DNA of 64,000 nucleotides. Source: Desulfotignum sp. GTDB lineage: Bacteria > Desulfobacterota > Desulfobacteria > Desulfobacterales > Desulfobacteraceae. Position numbers and translations under genes: made by a program. The stretch lies in assembly GCA_021737695.1 (NCBI GenBank), contig JAIPDL010000007.1:1-64000 (forward strand), given 5' to 3'. The notes under the pieces are model-generated. The model was not told the DNA's origin. It made no database searches and saw only the letters and a program-made list of their open reading frames with translations. Positions 39,768 to 47,454 of the stretch are shown in pieces; the stretch's first letter is position 1, and each line of letters starts with the position of its first letter.

Positions 39768-40655
39768 ATGGAAATTCTGCCTTATATCCGCACACATTTC
39801 ACTAGATGGGTCTTTTTCATGCTTCTTCTGTTTGGTCTGGTTCCCGGCGCAATTGCCCAGCAGCCTGCTGCCGGCAATGAATTTGATGCGCTGAAGCAGC
39901 GGCTGATCAAGGATGGATTTGCCCCGGAAAAAATTCAAAACATCCTGACAAAAGACGCGGTTTCATTCTCACCTGCCGGGGTTTCCATGTTTTTCGTCCA
40001 TTCTGAATCCAGCTTGAATTATGACCAGTTCCTGTCCAAAGATTCCATTGCCAACGCATTTCAATACATGGCGGATCACAAAGAAACCCTGGACCAGGCC
40101 CAGAAAATTTATGGTGTGGATAGAACCGTGATCACCGCCATTCTGCTGGTGGAAACCCGCCTGGGCACCTACCTGGGCAATCAGACGGTCATCAACACCC
40201 TGGCCACCATGGCGTCTCTGACTGATGAGGCCCTGCGGGAACGCATCTGGAATGCGATTCCGGATCAGAAAAAACCGGAAAAAGACACGTTTCTGAAAAA
40301 AGTGAACCGGCGCTCCAAGTGGGGATATGAAGAACTCAAAGCCCTGATCCGATACACGGACCGCGAAGGCATTGCCCCGGAAAACATCCGGGGCTCTTAC
40401 GCCGGCGCCATGGGTATTTCCCAATTCATGCCCTCCAATGCCCTGACTCTGGCAAAAGACGGTAACAATGACGGCAAAATCGATCTGTTTGATCACAGTG
40501 ACGCCATATTTTCTGTGGCCAATTATCTCAAACATCATGGATGGAACCCCGACATCTCCCGGCAGCGCCAGCACGAAGTCCTGTTTCGCTACAACCACAG
40601 CAACTATTATGTGGACACCCTGATGAAAATATCGGACCGGCTCAAGGAAGGCTGA
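39768..40655 (+). CDS. Lytic murein transglycosylase (MltB-like)
   Basis: The 295-aa protein has an N-terminal signal segment (about 10-30, ending near AIA) and an SLT_2/MltB domain. LVETRLGTYLGN (about 125) contains the catalytic Glu, and RGSYAGAMGISQFMPSN (about 208) is strongly MltB-like. It cleaves peptidoglycan glycan strands to 1,6-anhydro ends in the periplasm. There is no lipobox, so it may be soluble or signal-anchored. A small membrane protein gene follows by 9 bases. Confidence 0.9.
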   Translation: MEILPYIRTHFTRWVFFMLLLFGLVPGAIAQQPAAGNEFDALKQRLIKDGFAPEKIQNILTKDAVSFSPAGVSMFFVHSESSLNYDQFLSKDSIANAFQYMADHKETLDQAQKIYGVDRTVITAILLVETRLGTYLGNQTVINTLATMASLTDEALRERIWNAIPDQKKPEKDTFLKKVNRRSKWGYEELKALIRYTDREGIAPENIRGSYAGAMGISQFMPSNALTLAKDGNNDGKIDLFDHSDAIFSVANYLKHHGWNPDISRQRQHEVLFRYNHSNYYVDTLMKISDRLKEG

Positions 40656-40664
40656 CAAATAACC

Positions 40665-40874
40665 ATGAACAACATCATTCTGATTATTCTGTTGATTTTC
40701 GGCATCTCTTTAGGCCTTACCATGCTGGCTTTAGTGGATATCATAAAAAAAGATTTCGGTTCACCGAAAATCAAAATCCTGTGGCATTTTATCGCACTGA
40801 TCCCATTGATCGGATGGCTCATCTATCTAATTTTCGGTTATCGAAAAGGCCGGAAAAAGTCGCTTACCGCATAA
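40665..40874 (+). CDS. Small membrane protein with PLDc_N-like domain
   Basis: The 69-aa protein has two hydrophobic helices (about 3-26 and 40-58) around a short loop with DIIKKDF, and ends in a basic tail. The pattern (helix, ALVDI, then P-L-I-G-W-L-I-Y-L-I-F-G) is that of the PLDc_N domain, often found alone. It likely sits in the inner membrane; function is unknown. It is 9 bases after mltB and probably co-transcribed. Confidence 0.75.
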   Translation: MNNIILIILLIFGISLGLTMLALVDIIKKDFGSPKIKILWHFIALIPLIGWLIYLIFGYRKGRKKSLTA

Positions 40875-40880
40875 ATTTCG

Positions 40881-40907
40881 TTGACTTTTCCCCTGTTCCG
40901 GTATAGA
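40881..40907 (+). promoter_or_regulatory. Probable promoter of tRNA-Glu
   Basis: TTGACT (40881-40886) and TATAGA (40902-40907) are 15 bases apart, short of the ideal 17. They lie about 25 bases before the tRNA, the normal distance for a tRNA promoter. Confidence 0.4.
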
Positions 40908-40931
40908 TATGATTTTTCAAAAATCAACAAT

Positions 40932-41006
40932 GGTCCCATCGTCTAGTGGTTAGGACGCCGGCCTCTCACGCCGGTAACCCGGGTTCGAATCCCGGTGGGA
41001 TCACCA
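40932..41006 (+). tRNA. tRNA-Glu (anticodon CTC), CCA encoded
   Basis: The 75-base sequence folds as a cloverleaf: acceptor GGTCCCA pairs with TGGGATC, anticodon stem CCGGC/GCCGG encloses loop CTCTCAC, and the T arm CCGGG-TTCGAAT-CCCGG is canonical. The anticodon is CTC (glutamate, GAG). CCA is encoded at 41004-41006. The overlapping 63-aa ORF in the track is spurious. Confidence 0.96.
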
Positions 41007-41020
41007 CTTGGATCATCAAG

Positions 41021-41050
41021 GCTTTCAGCGATTTGCTGGAAGCTTTTTTT
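41021..41050 (+). terminator. Terminator after tRNA-Glu
   Basis: A 9-bp stem (GCTTTCAGC with GCTGGAAGC, one G-T pair) with a 5-base loop is followed by seven T residues, starting 15 bases after the tRNA CCA end. Confidence 0.85.
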
Positions 41051-41139
41051 ATTATCAAAAATGAACCCATTTTCCCCACAAATGAGTATTTTTTACAACA
41101 CCTTATGAGAGAATACACCATTCTAATTTTGTCATAATT

Positions 41140-41162
41140 GGAAGTCACAACTTGTGACTTCC
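41140..41162. repeat. 11-bp perfect palindrome between tRNA-Glu and the cytochrome gene
   Basis: GGAAGTCACAA and TTGTGACTTCC are exact inverted repeats around one base. The element lies just before a long terminator hairpin. It may be an operator, or a remnant of a mobile-element end near the tRNA; neither can be decided from one copy. Confidence 0.4.
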
Positions 41163-41164
41163 CA

Positions 41165-41210
41165 AAACCAAAGCCGCCGTTCAAAATCAATTGAACGGCG
41201 GCTTTGGTTT
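41165..41210 (-). terminator. 20-bp perfect hairpin terminating the cytochrome operon
   Basis: Arms 41165-41184 and 41191-41210 are perfectly complementary, with a 6-base loop. On the minus strand, just after the octaheme cytochrome stop, the stem ends in T-rich sequence, so it is a strong intrinsic terminator and may act in both directions. Confidence 0.85.
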
Positions 41211-41224
41211 ATGGGCATTGACAC

Positions 41225-42619
41225 TTATTTGAAGATCTTTTCAGGTTTAGTCGGATCTCCGGTGGCGTTGGGAAAGTCTTTGACTATGTGGGCTTTTTCA
41301 TTGGTTTCAATTAAATGATCCGCCTCTTTCATGAAATTGGTGAACTGGAATTTACATTCATAAAAACCGTGCCACCACGCATAGTCCGGGGCCATCATCA
41401 TGGCGCCCATCCGGGCTCTGCGGCCCTCATGGTGCCAGAGTTCATAGAACTCAAGCTCCAGCTGTTCATCAAAAAATTTGGTCTTGTCCAGCAATCCTTT
41501 GGCGTAAAGTTCATCCAGTTTTGCTTTGGCCGGCTTAAAATACACGTCATTGTATTCTTCCACGGCTTTGTCAAACCCGTCATAAAAATCATTGATCCAG
41601 GAATCCCCATGGCAGGCACTGCAGACATTTTTCATTTTGTCACGCTCCGTCTGCCAGTCCGTGGCAGCCGGAAACGGTTTAAAATCCTGGGGACGAACCG
41701 TCAGCGGTGCCTGGGTCTCCCATGACAGCCTTTCCGTGACATCATGGGTGGTCAACACTTTACCACTGCCGCTCATGTGGCACCCGGCACAGGTGGGGGC
41801 CCGGTAGTCCACGCCGGCCGTCCATGTGCCGCCGGCCGCATCAAAATTATATTCATCCTGATAGGCATGGTAGATGGTGCCGTGTTTGGATTCTTCATAT
41901 ATTTCGATCTGGGGATGGTCCGGCCCCAGATGACACTGGTCACAGGCCTCGGGTCTGCGGGCTTCCGCCAGTGAAAACCGATGGCGGGTATGACACGACG
42001 TACATGATCCTTTACTGCCGTCCAGATTCAGACGTCCCACCCCGGCATTGGGCCAGGTGGCTGGATCGATTTTACCGGTGTCATCGATCTTGATCACGGT
42101 CCCGTGGCAGCTGAAACAGCCTGTCTTGCGCTCGTTATCCGAGTTCATGCCGTCATTGAGCCAGGGATCGATTTTCCACATGATTTCAATGGTATTGGCA
42201 TGCTTTGATTTGCTGTACTGCATGGCTTCATCCGGATGGCACCGGGAGCAGTCTTTGGGGGTGACAATAGATGCAATATCCATTCTGTACTTATCCTCCC
42301 CCCAGGGCATATCAGCGCGGCCATAATACTTGGCATGATCCTGGGCGATATCCTGATCTCCGGGTTGCACCAGGTGACAGTCAAGACAGGTGATGTTGGC
42401 GTTGGCGTGCCGGCTTTTGGCCCAGTCGGCAAATATCCCGGGGGTGGTCTCCCGGTGGCATTCTATGCAGGCCTGGGCTTCGGGCGGCACGCTGCGCTCA
42501 ATCCGGTATTCCTTGACTTTGGCGTAATTGGGCTGGGCGGCTGCTATCGCGACAAAACCCGTCACCATCAAAGCCGTTGTCAGCAACAACAGTGGAAAGT
42601 GGACCTGTCGTCGATTCAT
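41225..42619 (-). CDS. Octaheme c-type cytochrome of the hydroxylamine oxidoreductase family
   Basis: The 464-aa periplasmic protein has a signal peptide (cleavage near AAAQ) and eight CXXCH motifs (CIECH, CLDCH, CSRCH, CFSCH, CTSCH, CDQCH, CAGCH, CSACH). That number and spacing, with a helical C-terminal half, fit the HAO-like octaheme family. Members in non-ammonia-oxidisers are thought to reduce hydroxylamine or nitrite to ammonium. The cross-linking tyrosine of true HAO cannot be assigned without alignment; MAPDYAWWHGFYE holds candidates. AAAGGAG precedes the ATG. A NapC/NrfH-like tetraheme gene lies 60 bases upstream. Confidence 0.88.
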   Translation of the reverse strand: MNRRQVHFPLLLLTTALMVTGFVAIAAAQPNYAKVKEYRIERSVPPEAQACIECHRETTPGIFADWAKSRHANANITCLDCHLVQPGDQDIAQDHAKYYGRADMPWGEDKYRMDIASIVTPKDCSRCHPDEAMQYSKSKHANTIEIMWKIDPWLNDGMNSDNERKTGCFSCHGTVIKIDDTGKIDPATWPNAGVGRLNLDGSKGSCTSCHTRHRFSLAEARRPEACDQCHLGPDHPQIEIYEESKHGTIYHAYQDEYNFDAAGGTWTAGVDYRAPTCAGCHMSGSGKVLTTHDVTERLSWETQAPLTVRPQDFKPFPAATDWQTERDKMKNVCSACHGDSWINDFYDGFDKAVEEYNDVYFKPAKAKLDELYAKGLLDKTKFFDEQLELEFYELWHHEGRRARMGAMMMAPDYAWWHGFYECKFQFTNFMKEADHLIETNEKAHIVKDFPNATGDPTKPEKIFK

Positions 42620-42679
42620 AAGCGTTGCTCCTTTCGTTAAAGTAACCCCTGAAAAAAATTTAAGGTTTCATCAATTTGA

Positions 42680-43243
42680 TCATAACTGTCGCAATCCCTT
42701 GGCCTGGTAGGGTACCTGACGGGTTTGACGAAACATGACCCGGCCGCTGTCCGAATGGACCAGGTCATAATGGCAGTCAATACATTTTTTTTCATACCCG
42801 GGTTTCGCATACACCACGGACCGGTGCGCCAGCATGGCCCCCCGCCGGGTGGGCATATGCAGCAGATTTCGATGACATTTCTGGCATTCACGGTTATTGA
42901 ATGCTTTGTAAGCAGCCTCCCTGGCATGTTCCCGGTCGTATTCCCCGACCAGGAAATGCGCGGCCACATCTTTGAGGCCGTGATAACTTTTGGCAAAGAA
43001 AAAATTGAACGTATCCTGGGGTGCCGGCAGATGACAGTCCATACAGTCAACCACAACCCCGGCTGCGTTATTGGTATGTGTGGACGATCGCCATGCCACC
43101 ACGGCCGGTTTGATTTCATGACATGAGGCACAGAACTCCGGTGTAGAGGTTCGCACCATGGTGTAGTAAGTCATGCTGAACAAAGGGAACGCAATGATAA
43201 TCCCGATACCGATCAATATCAGTGACACAAGAGATTTTTTCAT
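42680..43243 (-). CDS. Tetraheme NapC/NirT/NrfH-family quinol dehydrogenase
   Basis: The 187-aa protein has an N-terminal membrane anchor (about 5-28) and four CXXCH motifs (CASCH, CMDCH, CQKCH, CIDCH). The family oxidises menaquinol at the membrane and passes electrons to a periplasmic reductase. The octaheme cytochrome directly downstream is the evident partner. A GGAGG site precedes the ATG. The set corresponds to the haoC-haoA pairing seen in epsilonproteobacteria. Confidence 0.9.
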   Translation of the reverse strand: MKKSLVSLILIGIGIIIAFPLFSMTYYTMVRTSTPEFCASCHEIKPAVVAWRSSTHTNNAAGVVVDCMDCHLPAPQDTFNFFFAKSYHGLKDVAAHFLVGEYDREHAREAAYKAFNNRECQKCHRNLLHMPTRRGAMLAHRSVVYAKPGYEKKCIDCHYDLVHSDSGRVMFRQTRQVPYQAKGLRQL

Positions 43244-43466
43244 GAGGCCTCCGGTGAATAATTAAACCCAATCAGCCTTGATTCATCACTGTTTACTATC
43301 AATAGCCTTTGGTGTCCCACCGTGTCAATAAAAAATTTTTTTCAAAAATCCTTCACCCGGACATGAATTGGTATTTTAAGTTGACAAAGACAAAGGGCAT
43401 GTCTTATATCCAGCTGAGAGCAAAAACCTGTGACCGCACAAATCATTGATCAAACCGGGGTATTGG

Positions 43467-44942
43467 ATGAAACAGCACACCGTCTTTTTTCCACAGAAAA
43501 TTCTTTCCGTTCTTTGCCGGCTGATAGTCATCTCCATTCTTCTGGCAGGCTGCAACACGGCTGTGGGACCTGAATATCAGTCTCCTTCCCCGCAGTTGCC
43601 CGAAACCTGGCAGATCACGGAAACGGCTGACAATCTATCTTCGTTCGAACCCACCACCCTGTTTGATGAATGGTGGCGCGTGTTTGATGATCCGGATCTG
43701 ACCCGGCTGATGTCGGATGTGAAAAAACAGAACCGGGATCTGGTCGCGGCAACGGCCCGGCTGGACAGCTATGCGGCTGCCTATGGCGTGGCCCGGTCCG
43801 GACTGATGCCCGTGATCAACGCCCAGGGCGGCATCAGCCGGGAGCGGGAATCCGAACGGGTCCGCAACCCCACCAAACAGTCCATCGACGGGAATCCTTC
43901 CTGGATGTACCAGGCCGGTTTTGTCATGTCCTGGGAAATGGATGTGTGGCACAAAATCCGCCGGAGCATGGAAGCGGCCCGGGGAGAGTGGGACGCGTCC
44001 ATCCAAGACCGCCGCAATCTCATGGTGCTGCTCCAGGCCCAGGCGGCCTCCGAATATATCCGGCTGCGCACGGCCCAGCAGCGGTATGAATTTGCCCGGA
44101 AAAACGTGACCCTTCAAGAAGAAACCCTGGAACTGGTTCAGGACCGGTTTGATGCCGGGTTGACCGGTGAGCTGGATGTGCACCAGGCGAAAATGAATCT
44201 GGCATCCACAAGGGCCCGGCTGCCGGCCCTGAAAACCCAGCAGACCGAAGCCTTGAATGCACTCAGCCTGCTGACCGGCCGCCTGCCCGGGGAGCTCAAC
44301 CAGTTGCTGACCCCAAAATGGATTCCCATGGCCGCCGCCCTGCCTGAAATGCTGCCGGCGGAACTGGTGCGAAACCGTCCGGATATCCGGGCCGCTGAAC
44401 GCCTTCTGGCGGCCCAGACCGCCAGAATCGGTGTGGCCAACGCAGAATTTTACCCGGCACTCACCCTGGACGGCATGTTTTCCCTGGTGTCCACGGATTC
44501 CGGGGAATTTTTTTCGTCTGCCGCACAAAAATACAGCATCGGACCGTCTTTCACCTGGCCGGTCTTCACCGGCGGGTTGATCAAAAATCGGTTACAAATG
44601 GAACAAGCCGCCGCAAGGGCCGCCCTGGCCCGGTATGAACAAACCGTGCTCACGGCGTTCCGGGAGTGTGAAGACGCTTTGGCCGCCTATATTAATGAAG
44701 GCGACACCCTGTCCGCACTGAATCAGGCCGTCGCGTCCACGCAAAAATCGGTGGAACTGTCCCAGTCCCTGTATATCACGGGGCTTGTCAATTTTCAGAA
44801 CGTCCTGGACATGCAGCGCCAGCTTGCGTCTTTCCAGGATCAGCTGGCCCAGTCCATGGGTCAGTCCGCTGTCGGCCTGGTAGCTGTTTACAAAGCATTC
44901 GGCGGTGGATGGGAACCTGAAACAGATCGTCTGACCCCATAA
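43467..44942 (+). CDS. Outer-membrane efflux lipoprotein (NodT/OprM type)
   Basis: The 491-aa TolC-like channel protein has a signal peptide with lipobox LLAGC (Cys about 29). Two repeated outer-membrane-efflux (OEP) domains follow (about 65-260 and 285-475). VGPEYQSP after the lipid site is typical of the NodT family. It normally pairs with RND or MFP pump parts, but none is adjacent, so it may serve pumps encoded elsewhere. The ATG at 43467 is preferred over the TTG at 43446 in the ORF track. Confidence 0.9.
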   Translation: MKQHTVFFPQKILSVLCRLIVISILLAGCNTAVGPEYQSPSPQLPETWQITETADNLSSFEPTTLFDEWWRVFDDPDLTRLMSDVKKQNRDLVAATARLDSYAAAYGVARSGLMPVINAQGGISRERESERVRNPTKQSIDGNPSWMYQAGFVMSWEMDVWHKIRRSMEAARGEWDASIQDRRNLMVLLQAQAASEYIRLRTAQQRYEFARKNVTLQEETLELVQDRFDAGLTGELDVHQAKMNLASTRARLPALKTQQTEALNALSLLTGRLPGELNQLLTPKWIPMAAALPEMLPAELVRNRPDIRAAERLLAAQTARIGVANAEFYPALTLDGMFSLVSTDSGEFFSSAAQKYSIGPSFTWPVFTGGLIKNRLQMEQAAARAALARYEQTVLTAFRECEDALAAYINEGDTLSALNQAVASTQKSVELSQSLYITGLVNFQNVLDMQRQLASFQDQLAQSMGQSAVGLVAVYKAFGGGWEPETDRLTP

Positions 44943-44998
44943 TTTTTGTTTTCCCCGCCATTTGAAGCAATCAATTTTCTAGTATTGCCCGTTTTCAA

Positions 44999-45028
44999 TT
45001 GACAAAAAATAGGAGTTTATCCTATCTT
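44999..45028 (+). promoter_or_regulatory. Promoter with internal palindrome upstream of the peroxiredoxin
   Basis: TTGACA (44999-45004) and TATCTT (45023-45028) are 18 bases apart. Between and partly over the -10 lies ATAGGA-N5-TCCTAT (45009-45025), a perfect palindrome in the position where a repressor would block RNA polymerase. This suggests redox- or metal-responsive control. The regulator is unknown. Confidence 0.6.
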
Positions 45029-45066
45029 GATTTTGACATTAACAACAATCAAGCAAGGAGGTACAT

Positions 45067-45786
45067 ATGGCAGAAAAACCTGCTGTGGGATGCAAACGTC
45101 CCTCGGCCAAAGTTCAAAAACCGCCTGAAGAAACCACTCAACCGGAAACCGTTACAGAAAAAAAGGAGCACGCCATGATTCAGATCGGCCAGAAAGCCCC
45201 GGACTTTACAGCCCCGGCTTACTTCAACAATGACTTTGTCTCAATTAAACTGTCGGATTACCTGGGAAAATGGGTGGTCCTGTGCTTTTATCCCGGTGAT
45301 TTCACCTTTGTCTGAGCCACGGAAATCTCGGCGGTCGCCGAGAAAAATGCAGAATTCGAAAACTTAGGTGTTCAGGTGCTGTCCATGAGTGTGGACAGCA
45401 TGTTTGTCCACAAAATGTGGGTGGACAAGGAACTGTCCAAAATGGTCACCGCCAAAACCGTGCCGTTTCCCATGCTGTCGGATGGCGGGGGCAATATCGG
45501 CAAAATCTATGGTGTGTATGACGAGGATGACGGCGTAGACATCCGGGGCCGGTTTTTGATCGATCCGGACGGTGTTGTCCAGGCCTATGAAATGGTGGCC
45601 CCGCCCGTGGGACGTAATATTCCCGAAACCCTGCGCCAGATCCAGGCATTCCAGCTGGTCCGGGAAGGCAAAGGCACCAAGGCGACCCCATCCGGGTGGA
45701 AACCGGGCAAAACCGTTCTGGAACCCGGACCCGACCTGGTGGGCAATGTCTGGAAAGTGTGGACCGTAGACAAAGCGTTTGACTGA
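45067..45786 (+). CDS. Selenocysteine-containing peroxiredoxin (TGA at 45313-45315 read as Sec)
   Basis: The ORF track splits this gene, but both parts share one frame and join through TGA (codon 83) to give a 239-aa typical 2-Cys-type peroxiredoxin (AhpC/TSA). The peroxidatic site reads GDFTFV-U-ATEIS, where most homologues have FTFVCPTEI, so Sec replaces the peroxidatic Cys. The second part lacks its own start signal and continues the fold ([15 protein letters not shown]-terminal domain to residue 239). It reduces peroxides in the cytoplasm. The ATG at 45067 has AAGGAGGT; an internal ATG at 45175 has AAGGAG and would remove a Pro/Glu-rich 36-residue tail, so two forms are possible. No resolving VCP-type Cys is obvious. 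Confidence 0.92.
45326..45343 (+). promoter_or_regulatory. SECIS-like hairpin directly after the in-frame TGA
   Basis: TCTCGGC and GCCGAGA form a perfect 7-bp stem with loop GGTC, beginning 11 bases after the TGA. Bacterial SECIS elements are hairpins inside the coding region just after UGA, with a G among the first loop bases at about 16-37 nt from UGA. Here the loop G is about 18 nt away, which agrees. Confidence 0.75.
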
Positions 45787-45794
45787 TATTGAAT

Positions 45795-45827
45795 CTGCCA
45801 CAAGTACCTTAAAGGTACCTGTGGCAG
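45795..45827. terminator. Terminator between convergent peroxiredoxin and MBL-rhodanese genes
   Basis: CTGCCACA and TGTGGCAG flank an inner inverted repeat GTACC/GGTAC, making a 15-bp hairpin with one mismatch in the 51-base gap between the two stops. It probably ends both transcripts. Confidence 0.7.
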
Positions 45828-45837
45828 ATAAAAATGG

Positions 45838-47214
45838 TTATACCACCGGCCCGCCGCTGTTTATCCACGCGGACATGCCCCCGGCCAGGCTGTGCACATG
45901 ATTAAACCCCTGGCTCTGGAGAAAGCTGGCCGCAATGTTGCCACGATACCCCACCCCGCAGGTCACGATCACTTCTTTATCTTTGGCAATATCCGGTGCC
46001 TGGTTGAGCAGATCCGTCAACGGCAGGGACTTGGCCTGCTCGATATGGCCGTCCTCATATTCCGCAGGGGTCCGGACATCGTACAGCGCGGCATAATTGC
46101 CTTTACTGATTTTCTGTTTCAGTTTTTCCGTGGAAATCTGCCACAGCTGATTGATGGAAAGCCCGGCCTCCTGCCAGGCGGCCATGCCCCCGTACAGATA
46201 CCCGATGATATTGTCGTACCCGATGCGGTGCAGGTGCACTGTCATGGCTTCAAACGCGTCTTCATCCGTGACAATCAGGATCAACTTTGCCTCGGGTTCG
46301 AGTACCATGCCGATCCAGTTGGCCGTCTGCTTGGCAAACCCGATATTGATGGACCCGGGAATATGCACCCCGCCGAACGCGGCCGTATCCCGGGTATCCA
46401 GCACCTTTGCCCCGTTTTCAATCTGGGCCTTCACCTGGGCCGGGCTCAGGTCCCGCACCACAGGGCACCGGTCCAGCAGGGGCACCCCATGGGTGTTGGT
46501 GTGGATAATATGGGAAAAACTCTTGGGACGGGAGGGAAAGGTCTGCATCATTTCCTTTTTGAACGCGTCTCTGGACAGTTTGAGCCGATCATTGCTCTTT
46601 TTCTCAAACCCGATGGTGGAACTGGATTTGGCGCTCATGCCCTTGCCGCACAAAGACCCTTCCCCATGGGCCGGAAACACCTCGAGATTGTCCGGCATGG
46701 TGCCCAGCTTTTCATACAGGGAATTATAAAGATTCAGGGTCTGCTCTTCGATGAGCTCATCCCCGGCCAGGTCCGGCCGGCCGATATCCCCCACAAACAT
46801 ACAGTCTCCCGTGAGCACCATCCAGGGATCCTGGCTCCTGGCCGTGTCCGTCACCAGGATGGACATGGAATGGGGGGTATGGCCCGGCGTTTTGATGAAC
46901 TGCAGCCGGGTATAGCCGAATTCCATGGTCTGGCCTTCGGTCACTTCCTTGTGGGCAAAGGTCACGGGAGAGCCTTCCATGTAATAAATCTCTGCGCCGG
47001 TGCGGGATTTGAGTTCCTGGTTTCCGCTGACATGGTCCGCATGAATATGGGTTTCAAAAATATGGGTGATTTCCATGCCGTTTTTGCGCACCAGATCGAT
47101 ATAGTCCTGCACATCTCTTTTCGGATCCACCACACAGGCAACCTTGGCGCCCGGGCAACCAATGACGTATGAAAGACATCCCATTCCTTCGACGGTGATC
47201 TGTTTGAAATACAT
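45838..47214 (-). CDS. MBL-fold hydrolase with two rhodanese domains (persulfide dioxygenase-like)
   Basis: The 458-aa protein has a metallo-beta-lactamase domain (about 1-240, with THIHADH and GDCMFVGDIGRPDL, as in ETHE1/CstB persulfide dioxygenases). Two rhodanese domains follow (about 265-355 and 365-458). The first has Asp at the catalytic position (VTDEDAFEA), so it is probably inactive. The second has the active loop CGVGYR. The protein likely handles persulfide sulfur in the cytoplasm. Oxygen use in a strict anaerobe is uncertain, so a detoxification role on exposure to air is possible. A GAGGAG site precedes the ATG. Confidence 0.88.
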   Translation of the reverse strand: MYFKQITVEGMGCLSYVIGCPGAKVACVVDPKRDVQDYIDLVRKNGMEITHIFETHIHADHVSGNQELKSRTGAEIYYMEGSPVTFAHKEVTEGQTMEFGYTRLQFIKTPGHTPHSMSILVTDTARSQDPWMVLTGDCMFVGDIGRPDLAGDELIEEQTLNLYNSLYEKLGTMPDNLEVFPAHGEGSLCGKGMSAKSSSTIGFEKKSNDRLKLSRDAFKKEMMQTFPSRPKSFSHIIHTNTHGVPLLDRCPVVRDLSPAQVKAQIENGAKVLDTRDTAAFGGVHIPGSINIGFAKQTANWIGMVLEPEAKLILIVTDEDAFEAMTVHLHRIGYDNIIGYLYGGMAAWQEAGLSINQLWQISTEKLKQKISKGNYAALYDVRTPAEYEDGHIEQAKSLPLTDLLNQAPDIAKDKEVIVTCGVGYRGNIAASFLQSQGFNHVHSLAGGMSAWINSGGPVV

Positions 47215-47372
47215 GATCTATCTCCTCTTTGTATATGCTTTGTTTCATTTGGTGAAAAGAAATATACCATCTTGATTCAAATTTTCAAACATGGTTTGAT
47301 CTTTTTTAAGAATCATTCCGGTTTCCAGAATGAGGATCTGGCCGGAGATTTGACTTTTTTCCAAGAAATTGT

Positions 47373-47400
47373 TTGAAAATCCGGCCGGATTCGCTATAAA
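47373..47400 (+). promoter_or_regulatory. Sigma-70-type promoter of cfa
   Basis: TTGAAA (47373-47378) and TATAAA (47395-47400) are 16 bases apart, in the 240-base gap upstream of cfa. The leader would be about 48 bases. Confidence 0.6.
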
Positions 47401-47454
47401 TCAGCGACATGCTTCTTTGCGCAAACCAGACAAGGAATTACATGGAGGAACACA

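Noticed and set aside
40946-41137. 63-aa ORF overlapping tRNA-Glu
   Set aside because: It runs through the tRNA and its terminator; the tRNA fold is clear.
45892-47172. 426-aa plus-strand ORF antisense to the MBL-rhodanese gene
   Set aside because: Shadow frame; the minus-strand gene has complete MBL and rhodanese motifs.
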